Assembly: GCA_035041965.1 (NCBI GenBank)
Contig: JAPYMA010002778.1
Location: forward strand, 62,001-126,000
Direction of reading: 5' to 3'
From: Anisakis pegreffii
Taxonomy: Eukaryota > Nematoda > Chromadorea > Rhabditida > Anisakidae
Length of the DNA stretch: 64,000 bases
The translations under genes were made by a program, and so were the position numbers. Shown piece by piece: positions 34,681-48,271 of the stretch. Numbering within the stretch: position 1 is the stretch's first letter; every line of letters starts with the position of its first letter. The notes beneath the pieces are model-generated. The model was not told where the DNA came from and made no database searches. It saw nothing but the letters and a program-made list of their open reading frames with translations.

Positions 34681-34686
34681 AATAAA
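34681..34686 (+). terminator. Polyadenylation signal AATAAA of the aminotransferase
   Basis: Consensus hexamer 165 bases after the TAA stop of the aminotransferase. Confidence 0.5.
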
Positions 34687-35692
34687 TAGAAAATGAATTG
34701 AAGCAACACATACACAATGTTTTTATGACTGAATGCTAGTTCGTATGAAATTGGAGCAAATTCAGAGTAACGGAATAAGGAAGGCATTCGCAGGTACTAT
34801 GTGAAGTCTCGCACACAACATGTTCCTAACACACACAACATATGCTACGGTGGCGACGGTTTTGAATTACATACGAAGAACAAAGAAAAATTCCTTCGAG
34901 CACTCAATCATAGTCTTTAATTGATCCGAAACCACTGTTGATGATGGCAACAGATTAGCGCACAGATTGATTTGAAAAAAACTTCATAGCAGATTCATAG
35001 CAAATTATGAACTGCAACAATTGCACGGAGTGAACACAGAATTACGGGATATGGCTGGACACTGTTTCAAGTAATTAACACTGACATGAATATAAGGTGA
35101 ATGAATATGATTGAATCGAAGAACATTGTTGATACGTCATACAAATCCGAGGTTGCAGAGTAGAGCACACCATCAATCCAATTATTTGCAATGCGAACGA
35201 TAATTGAAATAGTTGATTGCAAATGTGATATTATTTGCAATTAATTTGATTATATGCATCAATTTCACATTTCTCGAGCGGAAGACCTCAAAAATCTTCA
35301 TCAGATTCAAAACGCTTGATACGATTGTACTCACTCAAGGGTATTCCAAAACATGGCTCTACGAAGACACGGCACGGATTATACGCATGACCATCCTCAT
35401 CGATTGGCAAACGACATTCCGGATAACACTGGCGGTACTGAAATGGATTGCTCCATATAAGAGGCCAAACCGATGAAACTGATCAAATGAAGATCAATAA
35501 TTATGAGGTGTAGCCAAAAAAATTCGGATGTGATTGTTGATTTCTCGTATTTCGGAAATTTTTCGCTGCTTCATTAAATAAGTTTAGCGGAAAAGAGATT
35601 AAATCGAAAGGCTCAGCACTGAAGCAGTTCAAGAACACGACTATTCATTCATTCACTTAAGAATGCTGATTGTGAGAGACTGTAATATGGTA

Positions 35693-35858
35693 CCTTTATG
35701 CATTGTTTTGTATAGCTGTTGCATTCCTCTTCATTCAGCAACGTCAAATTTTGCCTCTTGCTTGTAACATAATAGTCGATAGGGAAGTGCCGTTTTCCAC
35801 CTTGACAGACAACTCTATTAACGACTGAACAGCACATTATAATCCTTAGCAACCACAT
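35693..35858 (-). CDS. Possible first exon of a small secreted protein
   Basis: ATG at 35858 starts MWLLRIIMCCSVVNRVVCQG, which can be read as a short signal peptide, followed by KRHFPIDYYV and a few cysteines, up to a possible donor GTACCA at about 35692. No downstream exon or family was recognised. It could be a chance ORF. Confidence 0.22.
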
Positions 35859-36181
35859 CCCACCACTACAACTATGACAATACGCATTTTTTAGCGTTTC
35901 TACGGCCGAGTTGAATTCGTTTGTTTTTCTATTCCTGGATGTGTCTTATGCACAAAAAGTAGTGCAAAAATTCCCAGCACTGTTTCCGAAAAAGTCGAGA
36001 TTCATCACGTAACAAATGCGAAATGACAATAAAGCAAGAGTTTGACAAATTTGCATTGTTTCGAAAAGTGCAGAGAAGTTATTGCAAATTTACTCGAATA
36101 CGCCATCTCAGACAAGCATATAAGTAGAAGATTTCAAACGGAAGCCATTTTAACTAAAACAGTTTTGCGCTGAGCGATCGG

Positions 36182-39100
36182 ATGGTGGCAAGCGCTTATA
36201 TTAATGGCGATATGAGTTACGATGCAGCCGTATCGGATCGAGTCGACGAAAATCCTCAGCTGAATGCACAACTTGATTGCTGTACCGTCTCTGCAAGTAA
36301 TCATGCCGAGTAAGTCATAACTTGGCTCATAGCATAATTTTATAGCGTTTTGGTCATCTCATCTATCTGCAGCTCATCGCTTCTGCGTTGATTGAAATCG
36401 AAGTGACATTTTCACGTATATCATTGACGTTTTCCTGATCGTCGATGAGCTCGAGATTGACTTCTTTAGTCCATCTGCTTTAATTTATTTTGCTTAAGCA
36501 TTACAGCTGGGTTCTTTGGTTTGCGCAGCGGTTGCTGAATGCTAATTGCTGGGTATTGCAAATGTAGTCGGTACGGAAATATAAGGAAAAGAGTCAATTG
36601 CGATTATGTTGATAATAACGCTAAAATTCAGGTTAAGCATAAGCAAAAGACTGATAACGCATCAGTGTGCCTCTCTTGTGCCGTACATCCGAAGTAACAG
36701 TGAAAAAAGTGATGGGTGGACATTGAAAACAACTGCCGATTATGAAACTGTGAGTTTTTTCCGAGATCTCAATAAAAGGTTCTCGGATGTGAGCAAATGC
36801 ACTCTTCTTGTGTTTACATGAAGAAAAAATCATGATTGATCCATTACTGAGAACGTTTCGCAATCCTATTATCAGTTTCTGTTGGCACAGATGCGTGAGA
36901 AGTAGAATGTGATTGGTAGAATCCAATGTTCCGTTCCTTTATCGGACTCTGAGGATCGCAATTTCAAGTTATTATCATTGAACTGTGCAACTTCAACGGA
37001 CGAATTAGCCAGTCTGCCTGAGCTTCGTACTGGCTTCCTTCCATAATGCATAAATTAATGTGAAATGTTCACACTGAACACTTTGTGATGTTGTGAGATG
37101 TTTCAGCTGAAAGACATTTTGCATTTCTTACAATATGGCTCAATAGAAACTGACGATTGGCTTCGACTCGAAACCATACTAGAACAGGTTAGCATTACTT
37201 CAGACTTACTTCCTGTTTGAATTTCTGGTCAAAACTACTTGGTAAGTAACCTAAGCGTAATCTACAACGTCCATCATTAAGCGAAATTTGTTCAAGCATT
37301 ATCTCGAATTGCGAAAAATCATAATCACTGCCGCGCAGTGCCCGTTTATCGCAAGTATTTGAACGCAAATGATCGATCAATTTTACCGTTGTTTATTGCA
37401 ACCTATGATGACAACTAATGAAGTCGATGTTGCAGAGTCGAATATGGAAGTTAAAAGAAATTGAAAATTATATAATCAGTAAATTTATCAGTGGCATTAA
37501 ACAGGAGAACTGCGTATCCGTATGGCTCATGTGCAAAAATTCCCAATCCCAACAACTAACGAAGGTGTCATTTAGCGCGTTGATTAATATTTATCTCATA
37601 AACATCAACAAACATTTATCTACAGGCTATCTACAACACTTCCTTCAGGTATTTGAATACCTGCTGTACAATATTAACGATGCAGTGAGTAGCAAAACAA
37701 ATACGGAATTCCTACGTTTGGATGTGACGAATTTGTGTGAAATCCTCAATTCTGATATGTTGAATATTACTGAAGAGGTACGTGGAGAGAGTTTTTGTGC
37801 ATTTAGTGATTTATTCGTTCTGAAGAAACATCGAAATATGAAGCTAAGTTCTCATCTCCATGAGCTATGCGAGCGTTTCCAACGATGCATTTTAGTTTTC
37901 CAACTCGTCTGAATACTTCCAAAATTTGAGTGCTTCTTGATGCTCTCGTCGATTTCAGATGGATATTTGGAAATTAATCAAAAACTGGATTCTGGTGGAT
38001 CGAAAAACACGAACAATACATTGGCAAACTCTGTTCAGATGTCTTCGATGGAATCTATTGAACGAAGACGAAGTCTGTGATCAATAACGTTCTTATCTCC
38101 ACTACCATTAGAACAAATTGGAGATCATTTGCTGCCGAATCAATCGCCCTCATCGCAAAAACATTCAATCAATTCCGAAACTTTATCTCTGACTCATAAT
38201 AGGTTGAAAGGGAACCAATATCGCCCATATAACATTTCTACGAATAAGTGAATTCTAGAAACGTGAATTAAACGAAGAACTAGTGCAAATGAAATTCATA
38301 ACGAGTCCAAGCTCGCCAGTGGATTATAATCGAACGTATCAAACGCGTGTGGCCCGTGACTTGATATTGGCTGTCTGTGGATGGGAATGGTCAGGACCAT
38401 CGAGTCGTATCGAAGTGCTTGACATTGCGCAACGGAAATGGAAACGCGTTCCGTCAATGGAAGATCAACGCAAAGCATCTTATCATGCCATAGTTGTTAT
38501 TGATCAGGTATTCACAAAACAATTTTCACTGTCTCCTATGAACTTTGCGCTCACCATGCAGTGCTGATATTAGCACATCAGGACTATGTCATCTTGCATT
38601 TGATTTGGTGATACGGCTAAAGAATTGAGCTCTAATGGATTACATCGAATGTTGCAGTCGCAAAATGTGGTTTGATGATCTTTGTCTGAAGTTGTTGTGT
38701 TATAAGCAAAATACTTTGGCAATGCAAAAGCATTCCAGAAGTTATATTTATTGGGAGGATCCGACGGTTCTGATTGCTTCAATACGGTGCGATGTTATGA
38801 TGGAGAGAAACGTGAATGGAGCGAAATGGCACCGATGCACTATGCAAGATATGTCTCTTTAGTATTTTGTTGTGCTCACATCAATGAAGTCACCGTTTTT
38901 GATACAACAATATTCAGTACACTAAATTTCTATGAACCAAATAGACGGATTCGTCACAATATGGTTTTTTTTTTTTGAATTTCTAGGTCGTCTTTTCCGA
39001 ATTGATCCAAGGTTTTGTAAATTTCAATGAGAAAAGCTCATTGTTAGCTGTTGTTTCTTTGCCGTTGTTTGCTTAATTTTTAATTAGCAATTACAACTCA

Positions 39101-40654
39101 TCACAGAATTACAACTCTCTATTACCATCACTATCATATTGGCTCTTCTTTGACACCCTTCTGCACAGCTAGTGACGTTAGCGCAAGGAACCTTCCGTCT
39201 GCATAAAATTCCAATTTTGATATTTAATCTTCTCCGGCAAAAATTCATTTCAATAACGAGAATTAATTCTATCGCTTCATAGAAATTTGTTTCAGGTGTT
39301 ACATAGCAGCGTGCGAGTTGAATGGTAAAATCATCGCTGTCGGTGGCTCAGATGGGTATACGAGGCTTCGAAGCGCTGAAATGTACGATCCGGAGAAGAA
39401 TCAATGGACTCTTATCGCGTCAGATCTGTTTCTATCTTCGCATATCATCAAAACCAACGATAGCTCAGCGTACCGCTGTTCATTTGCGGTGTATTTGTGA
39501 AGTACTCCATTGTAGAACAACGCTGTACAATCGGAAAATTTTATAAGTACTGTAGCATATGAAATATAGGTTTCAGTAGTCTCAACTGAGTAGAATTTCT
39601 GATAAGTAAGCAATATAACAGTTTTCTAGTAAGTCGTTTGCTTGGTTGTGCGAAACAACTTTCAGTCATATGAATTGATTGCTGTGTTGTAGAGAGATGA
39701 ATGAAAAGCGCTCGGATGCAGCGGCAGCTTCAATGGCAGGGAGAGTGTATGTTGCCGGTGGATATACGGGTACCACGATCTTGCAGTCAGTGGAAATGTA
39801 CATTCCAGAAAAGGATGTTTGGATTGAAATCGCCGTTATGAATACACCTCGATCAGGTGGGTACGACAAGATTTTGCAACTCCTTGCTAGTCAGCCCATT
39901 ATCTAGTGTTGATGCTGTGTGATCCCTAATCAATTAGCAGAGGGTATTCTTGCTCACTGAACTAACTTAGTGATCATTTCAGGACATGCTTGTCTAGCAA
40001 CCGAGAATTATTTGTTGTTGGCTGGTGGATACGACGGTACAGTTCGACTTGACAGTGTCGAAATGCTACGCCTGGGTAGTGGACACACATTTCAGATGCC
40101 CTCAATGCCGTGTGCAAGGTCTCAATTTTCTATTGCAAGCAATTGATTTCATTCTATCTTCCTTTTCACCTACGATATCTTCATTACCCTTCACGTCCAT
40201 TAAAACAAGTCAATCAAGACACCGAAGGTTGTATGGGCGCCTCTAAAGCTGATCCGAGCGTACCGATACAAAATCCTCGCCATTCACTTACAAAACTTAA
40301 GTTTTATTTGCGGTGTTCAAATATCCGAAATGCGCTTCAATGCGTATACCAAGTAAATTGAGACAGCATGATGCTGCTATGAACTCTGTCAACAGCGATC
40401 ATTCCAGATCAAATTTCGATATGTGTAAATTGGGTTCTAAAATTTATGCAATTGGTGGCTACTGCACAATACCGTCTTCTGAGGTGTTGTGTTTTGACGG
40501 CACCAAGTGGGAATTTAGTCATGAATTGGGCACTGGCAGAAGTGCGCTCAAAGTTGTCTTATTACGTGCATGGCCAAATCCTACGCGAATTCTCAACGAT
40601 GAAGAAGAAACTATGATAAATTTTGCTCAGAACTTCGGAAGACTTGCAATATGA
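36182..40654 (+). CDS. BTB/BACK/kelch-repeat protein (KLHL type)
   Basis: Exons: 36182-36309, 36701-36788, 37107-37187, 37436-37564, 37649-37777, 37959-38072, 38259-38507, 38739-38852 (likely ending 38847, see findings), 39296-39418, 39693-39856, 39983-40118, 40408-40654. The start of a BTB-like region is FFRDLNKRFSD and its end LKDILHFLQYGSI; the middle is not found. BACK: KLKEIENYIISKF, KQENCVSVWL, LDVTNLCEILNSDMLNI. Six kelch blades follow, each with a GG pair and Y/W: LAVCGWEWSGPSSRIEVLD, LLGGSDGSDCFNTVRCYD, IIAVGGSDGYTRLRSAEMYD, VYVAGGYTGTTILQSVEMY, LLAGGYDGTVRLDSVEM, IYAIGGYCTIPSSEVLCFD. KLHL proteins are usually CUL3 ubiquitin-ligase adaptors, with kelch blades binding substrate. With an incomplete BTB, CUL3 binding here is uncertain. 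Confidence 0.87.
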
Positions 40655-42919
40655 ACATATTTTATGATTTTCACTTGGGATGTGATGATATCTCAGCATT
40701 GATTTCACTTTATATTACTTTGCTTTTTTTCTCGATCTTACAATTAGCAAAATCGTCAAATGTTCCATCATAGACACATGACATTCAAGCATCATGACTT
40801 TCGAGTTGTTTCATTCCATTCATTAAATATCACTCATTTATAAATGTACGTTTGTCTGTTGAAAGATCGCTCGCATCAGTACAGTTGACATATTTGTGCT
40901 CGTATTTTACCTGTGCTGTGTTTACTCAATGACCGATCCTCAAATCGTGCCATTTTCATTTCGCATCTCCCGCACCCTTACTATCAATACTAACCCTACT
41001 TGAATTACTAGTTTTTCTTCGTATTATTATTCTCTTTATGTGTGATATATTCATTCTGATTGCATAATTTGAACTTGAGAACAACTTTTGAATTCATCTA
41101 TTACGTCGAATTGCTCTTGCACTTAATTAAAATTTCTTGCATTTGCTTTTTCTAAACCATTCAGCTACTGCTGCAATGATCAATTATTATTTCCGTTCAA
41201 CATAATAATTCATCACGTACAACTGGCTGAATAGGACTAACGCGGCTGCAATAGGCCAACTCGAATCGCTACATGAAAAGTGCATGCAGAAATTTTCTTC
41301 TAACCTATGATGAGCAGTGCATCAATCTTTGAATAATCTCACTACTTCATTGTACCTGAGGTTTAATTCGATACCTTCGGCTACAGATATCGGGGATATC
41401 AAGAGCTTCGAGAAGATTGTCATTCATGGAAGATCATCGCAAAATAATGTCTGCTGCGTAACTGATCTTTTCCATTGAGCATATTGCCTCGCTGAGGTCA
41501 AGGGAAAATCTGGTGCATCTGGATGCAAAACAATGGATTTATCATTGACTTGCAGTGATGTAGCACCAACCACTAAATTTTGCAGCACCTCAGAACAGCG
41601 CTCCAGCTGTAAAGCAATAAAGTGGTTGATTCAGCCAACTGGCAACAACTCCTTTATGCCTATGGCTGCAGATAACAGCCTGAAGTGCTTTATAGTGGTC
41701 ATTATGCTGGTGATGATAACTACTAACATCGCTTGAATAATTCCATTGTGTTTTCCGATAAACACTGAACAGGAGAGGGCGCCGCCCGCGTTGTACTTCA
41801 TAAATAGAGCAATAGTCGAGTCGTTCGTTGAGTTATTGCTTCAGGATGGACAGCTGTGTGGTGTACTCTTGAAGATTGCCGCAAGTCATTCCTGCCTATT
41901 TCAATGCATTTCAATCTGCGTTCACAGTGTTCTCAAATGCGTTTTGCACAAACAATCGCTTATTCATACCGTTACGTAATCCTTTTAACTTTAGTGAAAA
42001 AAAATTTTTTTCCAAGATTCCACTTAAGTCAAATTACTCGAATCATTTCTTTTTGCCCAATTATGCGACTCACTCGATACATTACGGCACTCTTGGCTCT
42101 GTTCGTTCGTAGTAATCCTGTTTCACATAATCTATTCGAGCTGCGCTCTGTCCGCGTAGCTCGATGCTGAATGTATCTCATCACTGGAATCACTTCTCCT
42201 AATATTGCCTTATTCAAATGAGGAAAATGCTTAAAGCTCACAAAAGAGCGACTCTTGAAGGTGTTTGATATTCAAGCTGAATAAAATGGAAATAAAAGCG
42301 ATCTCGTCGGTGAACGTGGTGCCGTGCCATACGAATATTATTTCGATTTACAAGATTTAAAGTAATCATCATCGTTGGAACATATTGCTTCTGCAATGAG
42401 TACATATGTTTGCGTTGCGCACTGGTGTTGCCGAAATTTAAAAAAAACCGTAACAATGAAATCAACAAAAAACGTTAATACGTTTAAATGTCAATATCTT
42501 GAAGAGCTGAATTTATGAACCAGATACTTGCAGATGAGCGTTTTCCTCTTTTACACACTCTCATTTTTTCGGCTCATTTTTTACTCTCACAACAATATCT
42601 TGCACGTTTTCCAAACATCTCGTCTTGTAGGCTTTTGCAACGGTTTCGCTTGCAAATTTAACCTTTGTATCATTTCCTCGTTTCCCTATTGTACTGTTTA
42701 TATCCTCGAAAAAGTATTACTATCAAATGATATGCATGATCAGCAAATCGTTAATTTCTTCCTAAACGAAAACAACTTGACCTCTTTTCCGTCGGATTTT
42801 GATCACAGTTTCACAATGAATTAGGACGCACTAATTGTTACGATGAGAATGCCGCATAGTGAAGTGATTCATGCAAATGTTCGTTACTACTTGGTATTTC
42901 TCGGTATTCCAGGTAAACA
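40655..42919. other. Intergenic; one weak Cys-rich ORF with hydrophobic tail
   Basis: At 41533-41736 a plus ORF has four spaced cysteines and ends in a hydrophobic stretch (CFIVVIMLVMITTNIA), as in the last exon of a small GPI-anchored protein. No matching upstream exon with a signal peptide was found, so it is not called a gene. The overlapping ORFs at 41746-42170 look random. Confidence 0.4.
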
Positions 42920-42995
42920 ATGTCAAAGATGAATCGCCAAACCAGTCTCGATATACTAACCACTGCGTCTGGTGGTCAATTTTTGGAGAATTTAA
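42920..42995 (+). CDS. Candidate first exon (MSKMNRQTSL...), possibly of the TYW2 gene
   Basis: ATG 42920 follows TATTCCAG by seven bases, as at a trans-splice site. The exon codes for 25 residues and ends TTA A|GTGAGT. Its left-over base fits the phase of the first certain TYW2 exon at 45138 (giving SKRRSSAGES) and also of a small exon at about 43976 (SMRFDKAFENYQ). Which join is used cannot be decided here. Confidence 0.4.
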
Positions 42996-45137
42996 GTGAG
43001 TTTTTGATTAATGTTAATAAGTCGTCAGCAGCAGAACAATGCTAAAGATTGTAAATTTCCATACTTTTTCAAATCTAAAGCGATTTACCATAATGCTAAA
43101 GATTGCAATATTTCAATGAACAATGATTCAGCATAATATTGCAAAAGTTAACTTAGTCATGTTTGTACTCAAACAACCCAAAGCATGTTGAAAAAATGGA
43201 AAACTTCGACGAGCCTCTTGATATTCTATTGAGAATTAGTGGCTAGTGACGAAATTCTGGAGTGATGTTGCTTCTTTTCAATAATTTGAAAGAGCTGTGC
43301 TTTGCCTGCTGTTTCAAACGCTTTTTCCGTACTTTTCCGGCTATTCCAGATGATCTTACAGTGCGAGTGTTTGTGCTATAACAAGGTTTCCCAAAAAAGT
43401 GTCGCATTCAGAAGGTCTGAAGATCTCTGGGATCATTTTTGCCATGGCTCAAGCACTGTTATTACTATGAATCATGAAAATTTACGAGAAATGAATCGAA
43501 TCATTCATTTCATCGCTGTAGTACAAATTTTTTGCGAACAATGATGCCGTGTTTTTAACTTAAGCAGAAGACAACAGTACAACTGCTATACGCAAATGTA
43601 CTGCTGTCGATGGTTAAAGCTAAAGTTCAGTGTTTACTGAAAAATTCAGTTACATCACTTTGGCAAATATTTACATTTAGTTAGCGAAATGTAGATGACA
43701 ACAACAAGAATTTCAGTCTGTTGGAACAGTCGTTCACTTCAACGTTTAGACAGACTCCGAAATAACTTCTAAGCCGAAATTTCGTCTGGAAAATATTTTC
43801 ATTGTTTTACATTAACGGCTGTCTATTTCTTTCAATATCAAGCGTCAATTTGGCTACAATTCCGTAAATGCTTCCACCTAAGCAATGTACGAGCTTCTGT
43901 ATTTTTGTTATTTTTCGTACTGTTTCCGTTCTGCACGTCGTCCGTTTGACGAGACATTTCATTGTTTTGCAGAATCTATGCGATTTGACAAAGCATTCGA
44001 AAATTATCAGATTGATTCAGAAGTTTTGAAAATGAAAGGCCTAATGATTCCATTTGAGTGACGACAATTCGAGATGTATGAGTTTCACTGCTATCGCACC
44101 TGAAATTATGAGGATAGCAATACTTTCCGAGAACATTAAGGCTGAGCAACATTTATTCATCTCAAAGCCTGCCAACTAGGCTATTACGACGAACAAATGA
44201 GTACATTTGTAAGCATTATGAGAAATGAAAGGGTTCACGTTGCTCTCGGAATGTTGTAATGAATCGTTCTTGAACTGCTGCATCTCAACATCATTGTTGC
44301 TCGACGTCAAGGTTACTATCGTATTTCTTCAGCAAAAAAAAACTGACTCGAAGTTTGGAAAACGCATAAAACTTGAACTTCTAATAGTAATTTGTAGTTG
44401 AGCTTTACATGACAGCTGCAAGAGCCATCTTGAAATGCCGCAACATTCCACAAGATCCAACAATGAACTGAAGAATTTCCATAGCGATCATCAGCATAAA
44501 TCATGGCTTGATTAATTCATTCATAGAAATTTTACGCTCTACTGCAGCAATTAAGAAATGCTTGCTCGTTTACAACACTGACATTTGAGCGGACATGTTT
44601 CAGAAATTCTTATCAATGATATTCTCAGTGGCATTGTAACGAGAAAAAAAAGAGGAGGTCCGAGTTTGAAATGTGTGAAATGTGCCGATAAAAAAGTTTT
44701 GAGAGTGCACATTGTCATTAATTCCATATGATCAATCCATTACACTGAACTTCACACTTCAACATAAATCATCGTGAGAGCAATCTTACGCAAAATTCAA
44801 TGATTTCCTCGAAAATTTACTCGATATGCGAGAAGATACTATGGAAATGTCAGTGTGAACAACAGATAGCGATTGATAAGTTTTTTATGAAACAGTCACA
44901 AAAAATGAAGAAGTAAATGTCTGACAAGCTTGGCATTTCATCTAAAATAAAACTAAGCTGGTACTGCAAAGATACTAACAGACAACAACGAATGAGAATT
45001 ATGAATGATTCAATACAACGTAAAATTTATTTTGAATATGATTGATCAAACTTATCCACAGAGTTCATGGCACTGAAAGAGAACAATAATGTGAGTGTCT
45101 TTTGTAGAACATTTTCGGGAACATTTTCATCATTTAG

Positions 45138-48100
45138 GTAAACGTCGAAGCAGTGCCGGTGAATCGACAACGGCCAGTAAGTTCAATCTGGTATCGCCAT
45201 TTGGTGAAATGCTTCACGCACTTCGTGATGAGGCAACAAGAAACGGAATTTGGAGCGATGAACTGCAACGCGATCTGCCGAAACGATGGGAGAAACACGG
45301 TGACATGATCATCTTCCCACCGAATTGTTTCAAACATCGCAGTTGGAGAATGCTTGGTTTGTAAAACACAATTTGTTCATCTATCATATGATTCGAACAC
45401 AGCAGAACAGTATGAAAGAAATTTGTGTTTTAGACATGAGCACCAAAAAAATCACACTGAATTTTCGACAGTGGTAAAGTGCTTGTTTTTCTTTTCAAGT
45501 TGATACGGTCAATTAAAAAAGTAATTGGTCATTGATAATTGGAAACATATCTGCTTCGAAGTGGCTGAAAAAATTGACGAGTCGTGATGATTCAGCGACT
45601 CGTCAATATGGGATGAGTCAGTCAGTGATCGAATGCAAATAGAAAGAACAAAAGAATGCTCAAACGCTCAAAACAGCTGCTGAAAGTGAACAGTTCGAGG
45701 ATTTCACGATTTGTTGTGCATTCAGGACGACGATTATGGCAGCTGACAGCAGAGTCGTTAAAAGCTGAACGATTGGGTCGTAAACGCGTATTTGAAGATG
45801 ATATTTTTAACACACCGCATGTTGATCTTCTTTACGGCAAAGATGGATGGGTACAATATGTGGATAAAGGAATTGTGTTGGTTGCTAGCAATTCATAACC
45901 TCACCTCTCAAAATTCATCAATCACTTGAATAAATCCGAGCGCTTTTACCACTTTAGTCTTAGGCTGTTCTGCTTGACTGGGAAGGGTGGTAGTTTTTAG
46001 CTTGTCATTTCGGTACTTCTTTCCAGCGCTATTATTTGATTTTCCGTCAACGTTATTTGTTCCATTCGTTATATGTACACAGAAAACCAATACCAATTAT
46101 GTAAAGCAATACTACCATGGAATTCCTCTTTGAAACAATAGGAAACATCAGTTGATGAATCAGCTAGCATTTTCAGCAACAGGCAAAGTGTCACATTGCT
46201 GTGACTTTCACGGATTGGAAGCTAAAACTTTCAGCGCTATCATTGATATAAAATAGATATTTGCATGATTGCCAGATGATTTGTTGTGCATGATTAGATA
46301 TGAATACGATGTGACGAAACGGATGTTCAACATTGGGAATTTGAACGAAAAGCAACGAATCTCTGAGATGGATTGTCATAAAGACATTGTTGTGGATTTG
46401 TTTGCTGGTGAATATTACACATTTACGTTTCATTCTGCAGATAACATGCCAGGCATTTTATTACGCTCAACTAATTGTAATTGTTCTCAGCAAATGCGAT
46501 TCGATGAGTGTATGGAATGTTGCTGATAGTGAGTCAATTTCTATGAATTGGCCAAAGTTTTTCTTATCGGCCAAAACTCAGCTGAAATTGTTCAGGTATT
46601 GGTTACTTCACGATGGCATATTTGATGAAAGCAAACGCAAAGCACGTCTACGCTATCGACTGGAATGAGGATGCTACCGAGGCTCTTCAGAGGACACTGA
46701 TAAAAAACGAAATGACCGAACGGTGTACTGTAATATGTGGAGATTCCAGAAGGGTGAGGCTTTATGCATTGATGATGCACTCATTCCACGCGCTTCGGTA
46801 TTCTTATATCAATCTTTTCGCACTGCTATTCGACAGATTCAGGTAGCTCCTCATGGAGTGGCAGATCGTGTCAATATGGGGCTGGTCCCATCGGCACGTC
46901 CATATTGGCTTACCGGTTGTCGTTGTTTGAGTCCTAATGGTGGCATTCTGCATATTCATGAGGCTGTGAAGCTGATGCTTGAGAATGGAAATGGAGTGAA
47001 TCAGGGCGATAACAGGAAACCAACGCATCAATTGAGACGAATACACAAATCTGGAAGCACTTTAAGCAGGTGGCTGCTATTGATTTTACAAATGATTTCA
47101 CATTGAACAAATCTGCAAACTGATCGCTTTGTTGAGCATGCACGATGCCATTGCATTATGAGCATACGAACACATTTAAAAGCTGTTGATATTAGATATT
47201 TTCAATCAGAAGGTAGTGTGTTTGAGTTTCATTTACTGTTTTGAACTTCACTCATTTGAGAAATGAAAGTCTTGGATCAGTCAGCGAAGAGTCCGAAATG
47301 AGTGATCGTATTGATTACGACAAGAAGAATCATTTGGATTGTAACGGTAATTTTGTTACGTGCTTGACTGGAAAGCAAATGACAGATGTGAACGGTGAAG
47401 CTGTTGAACGAAATCATTCAGGTTTGAATTTTATTGTTCACTGACTGAGGCAGAAATTCTAAGAGGAATTTGAGGATGCTACCGATGAATATTGATGGCT
47501 TAATTGTTTTGTTTGTTTTTTTCGTTGAATAAAGTTCGCTTTTTTGAAATTCAATTACATTCACTCAGTAGTCAATCAGTGAACAAAGTCGTTCTCTCAG
47601 GCGATTACACTGCGCACAGACCAGTTCAACGAAAAATCAGCCGTTCAGCGTCGATCATCGAAGAGGTCGAAAACAGAACCCTTCCGAATGCTCGAGTTTC
47701 ACCGGAGTTCTTGGCCGAGCAATGGATTGCGCTTGATCTGGCTATTCGAGAGTTTGCATTGGATTGCGCAATAACGTGAGTGTTCACTTCGGCAACCACC
47801 ATTGACACTTCAGATCCATTTTCTCAACGAATATCACCGGCAAATGTGCATATGCATTCTCACATCTGACAAACCGGCAGAATTTCACTTGAAACAATCA
47901 ATTCTAAATCGTTTACTGACTCTCCTAATTCGCTGAGAATGTCACACAAAAGAATTCTTCAGTCTCAAGATTCATTGTTAGATTAAATTCCTTCAGTACG
48001 GAAAAAGGATCACTTCATCTCATTGTTAAATACAGCTAATTGAATAGCGATCGGATGGTGACTAACTGTAAGGCAGTTTAATTTCAGTTGCACTCGTTAC

Positions 48101-48271
48101 CTGAACAATATTCATGATCAAAAAGGCAAATTATGGACATGTACAATAGTGAACGTTGTGAAAGTGAAAAGCTATCCATCGAATACGGATCACATTGTGC
48201 TGGATTTGGAATGCAAACCTCAGGATGAGAAGATTGCACTAGAATCGGATCTCAACTCACAAATACTATGA
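45138..48271 (+). CDS. TYW2-type tRNA wybutosine-synthesis transferase
   Basis: Exons: 45138-45356, 45726-45876, 46298-46407, 46596-46753, 46843-46965, 47016-47069, an exon ending 47421, 47601-47775, 48088-48271. TYW2/TRMT12 landmarks in order: LQRDLPKRWEKHGDMIIFPP, LGRKRVFEDD, LLYGKDGWVQYVDKGI, YEYDVTKRMFNIGN, then SAM-binding motif I VDLFAG|IGYFT, HVYAIDWNEDA, ADRVNMGLVPSA, GGILHIHEA, IWKHFKQ, VKVKSYPSNTDHIVLDLEC. TYW2 transfers the 3-amino-3-carboxypropyl group of SAM to the modified guanosine 37 of tRNA-Phe, which helps keep the reading frame. Trm5 (m1G37) shares the fold, but the N-terminal DLP.RW and C-terminal KSYP..DHIVLDLEC motifs point to TYW2. Between the HFKQ block and the last exon lies an unusual Ser/Glu-rich insertion of about 100 residues. 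The intron 46966-47015 is only 50 bases. Confidence 0.9.

Larger units (their letters stand above)
34517..36181. other. Intergenic; only a weak secreted-peptide candidate
   Basis: AATAAA at 34681 fits the aminotransferase. The plus ORF at 35213-35476 has no recognisable content. A minus-strand candidate exon at 35690-35858 is listed separately. Confidence 0.5.

Noticed and set aside
38077..38250. Extra exon between BACK and the first kelch blade (FLSPLPLEQIGDHLL frame)
   Set aside because: It resembles a BACK-end sequence slightly, but no acceptor gives the right phase, and the flanking exons 38072 and 38259 already join in phase 0.
41533..41736. Small Cys-rich GPI-anchored protein
   Set aside because: The hydrophobic tail is suggestive, but there is no upstream exon with a signal peptide and no recognisable cysteine framework.
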